Part shown: piece by piece, positions 4,861-5,121 of the stretch | How positions within the stretch are numbered: the stretch's first letter is position 1 | How the letters are laid out: the number at the start of each line of letters is the position of its first letter | Assembly: GCA_030625925.1 (NCBI GenBank) | Contig: DAOUPY010000144.1 | Location: 1-5,121, forward strand | Length of the DNA stretch: 5,121 nt | Direction: 5' to 3' | Source: Fusobacteriaceae bacterium | Lineage (GTDB): Bacteria; Fusobacteriota; Fusobacteriia; Fusobacteriales; Fusobacteriaceae | The notes under the pieces: model-generated | The model's database searches: none | What the model was told of the DNA's origin: nothing | What the model saw: only the letters and a program-made list of their open reading frames with translations | Position numbers and translations under genes: made by a program

Positions 4861-4924
4861 ACTCATATAAATTTGTGATATGGACAAAAGTTTCTACGGC
4901 TAACCTAAATTAGCCACTATGAGT
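4861..4924 (+). promoter_or_regulatory. Purine riboswitch aptamer, guanine type
   Basis: All three helices are complete. P1 is ACTCAT (4861-4866) with ATGAGT (4919-4924). P2 is TTTGT (4872-4876) with ACAAA (4884-4888), and loop L2 is GATATGG. P3 is GGCTAA (4898-4903) with TTAGCC (4910-4915), and loop L3 is CCTAAA. The junction AGTTTCTAC (4889-4897) is the conserved core. The specificity base, equivalent to C74 of the B. subtilis xpt aptamer, is C at 4917, which predicts binding of guanine or hypoxanthine rather than adenine. It controls the lipoprotein gene at 5024. Confidence 0.95.
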
Positions 4925-4968
4925 AAATTGCGAGCAGTTTACTTTTTGGTAAGCTGTTTTTATTTTTT
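4921..4968 (+). terminator. Riboswitch expression platform: antiterminator and terminator
   Basis: Terminator: CAGTTTAC (4935-4942), loop TTTTTG and GTAAGCTG (4949-4956), with a T-rich tail TTTTTATTTTTT (4957-4968). Competing antiterminator: GAGTAAATTG (4921-4930) pairs with CAGTTTACTT (4935-4944) across a CGAG loop. The antiterminator consumes the P1 3' strand (4921-4924) and the terminator 5' arm. Ligand binding, which locks P1, should therefore release the terminator and switch the gene off. Confidence 0.88.
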
Positions 4969-5023
4969 GTAGATAGAAATAAGATATTGTTGATATTTTT
5001 TAAAAATTAGGAGGAATGAAAAA

Positions 5024-5121
5024 ATGAAAAGAATAATGTTATTTTTAATGGGTTTAAGCTTGATCTTATTGACTGCATGTGGAAAAGGAGAAGACTCTAA
5101 AAACGCTGTAAATGAAGGTGT
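5024..5121 (+). CDS. Lipoprotein N-terminus, probably purine nucleoside ABC transporter substrate-binding protein (BMP family)
   Basis: Only 32 complete codons are visible before the window ends. They encode a lipoprotein signal: basic start MKR, hydrophobic core IMLFLMGLSLIL (4-15) and lipobox LTAC with the lipidated Cys at position 19, then a polar linker GKGEDSKNAVNEG. The protein would be exported and anchored by lipid at the membrane. ATG is preceded by AGGAGGA (5009-5015) at 8-base spacing. An ATG at 5016 gives only two codons before a stop. A guanine riboswitch directly upstream implies a purine-related role, and in Firmicutes and Fusobacteria such switches often control BMP/PnrA-like nucleoside uptake systems. 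The lipoprotein nature is certain from sequence; the substrate is inference, because the binding domain lies outside the window. Confidence 0.8.
   Translation, partial: MKRIMLFLMGLSLILLTACGKGEDSKNAVNEG

Noticed and set aside
1..5121. CRISPR array, tRNA or rRNA genes
   Set aside because: No regularly spaced repeats with unique spacers and no recognisable tRNA or rRNA sequences on either strand.

Overview
The window looks like a chromosomal stretch from a low-GC anaerobe. It is very AT-rich, uses mostly AGA, TTA and AAA codons, and has strong AGGAGG-type ribosome sites. The N-terminus of the left-edge XRE protein, the YeiL-like regulator and the style of the dispersed repeats fit Fusobacteriota best (Fusobacterium, Ilyobacter or relatives). 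Clostridia remain possible. This placement is inference from recalled sequence styles, not from a search.

Left part (1-1205): the first 25 codons of an XRE-type DNA-binding protein run off the left edge on the minus strand. They are divergent from a class I SAM-dependent methyltransferase (629-1204, plus). Two near-consensus sigma-A promoters stand back to back (284-312 minus, 381-409 plus) around a short GC-rich core enclosed by a 10-bp inverted repeat. Both genes have leaders of about 200 nt. The methyltransferase leader contains an 8-bp long-range pairing that touches its ribosome site and carries a faint SAM-I-like sequence motif.

Middle part (1205-3610): a scar region holds a short broken piece of an aspartase-type lyase and a sequence resembling an IS6-family end. 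Next come two tightly spaced plus-strand genes: a small membrane protein built from two 54-residue repeats, and a PD-(D/E)XK nuclease-fold protein that starts with TTG. A hairpin terminator with a UNCG-type loop closes this unit. A separate hypothetical gene (3199-3609) follows with its own extended -10 promoter. The membrane protein plus nuclease pair is the most likely candidate for an undescribed accessory or defence-type module, but only its nuclease fold is supported by the sequence.

Right part (3610-5121): two hairpins and a bidirectional terminator separate the hypothetical gene from a minus-strand Crp/Fnr-family regulator resembling E. coli YeiL. A 560-bp non-coding stretch with dispersed repeats leads to a complete guanine-type purine riboswitch with a legible antiterminator/terminator switch. 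It controls a lipoprotein gene cut by the right edge, probably the substrate-binding protein of a purine nucleoside transporter. The YeiL-like regulator beside a purine-controlled uptake gene suggests a nucleoside-use locus.
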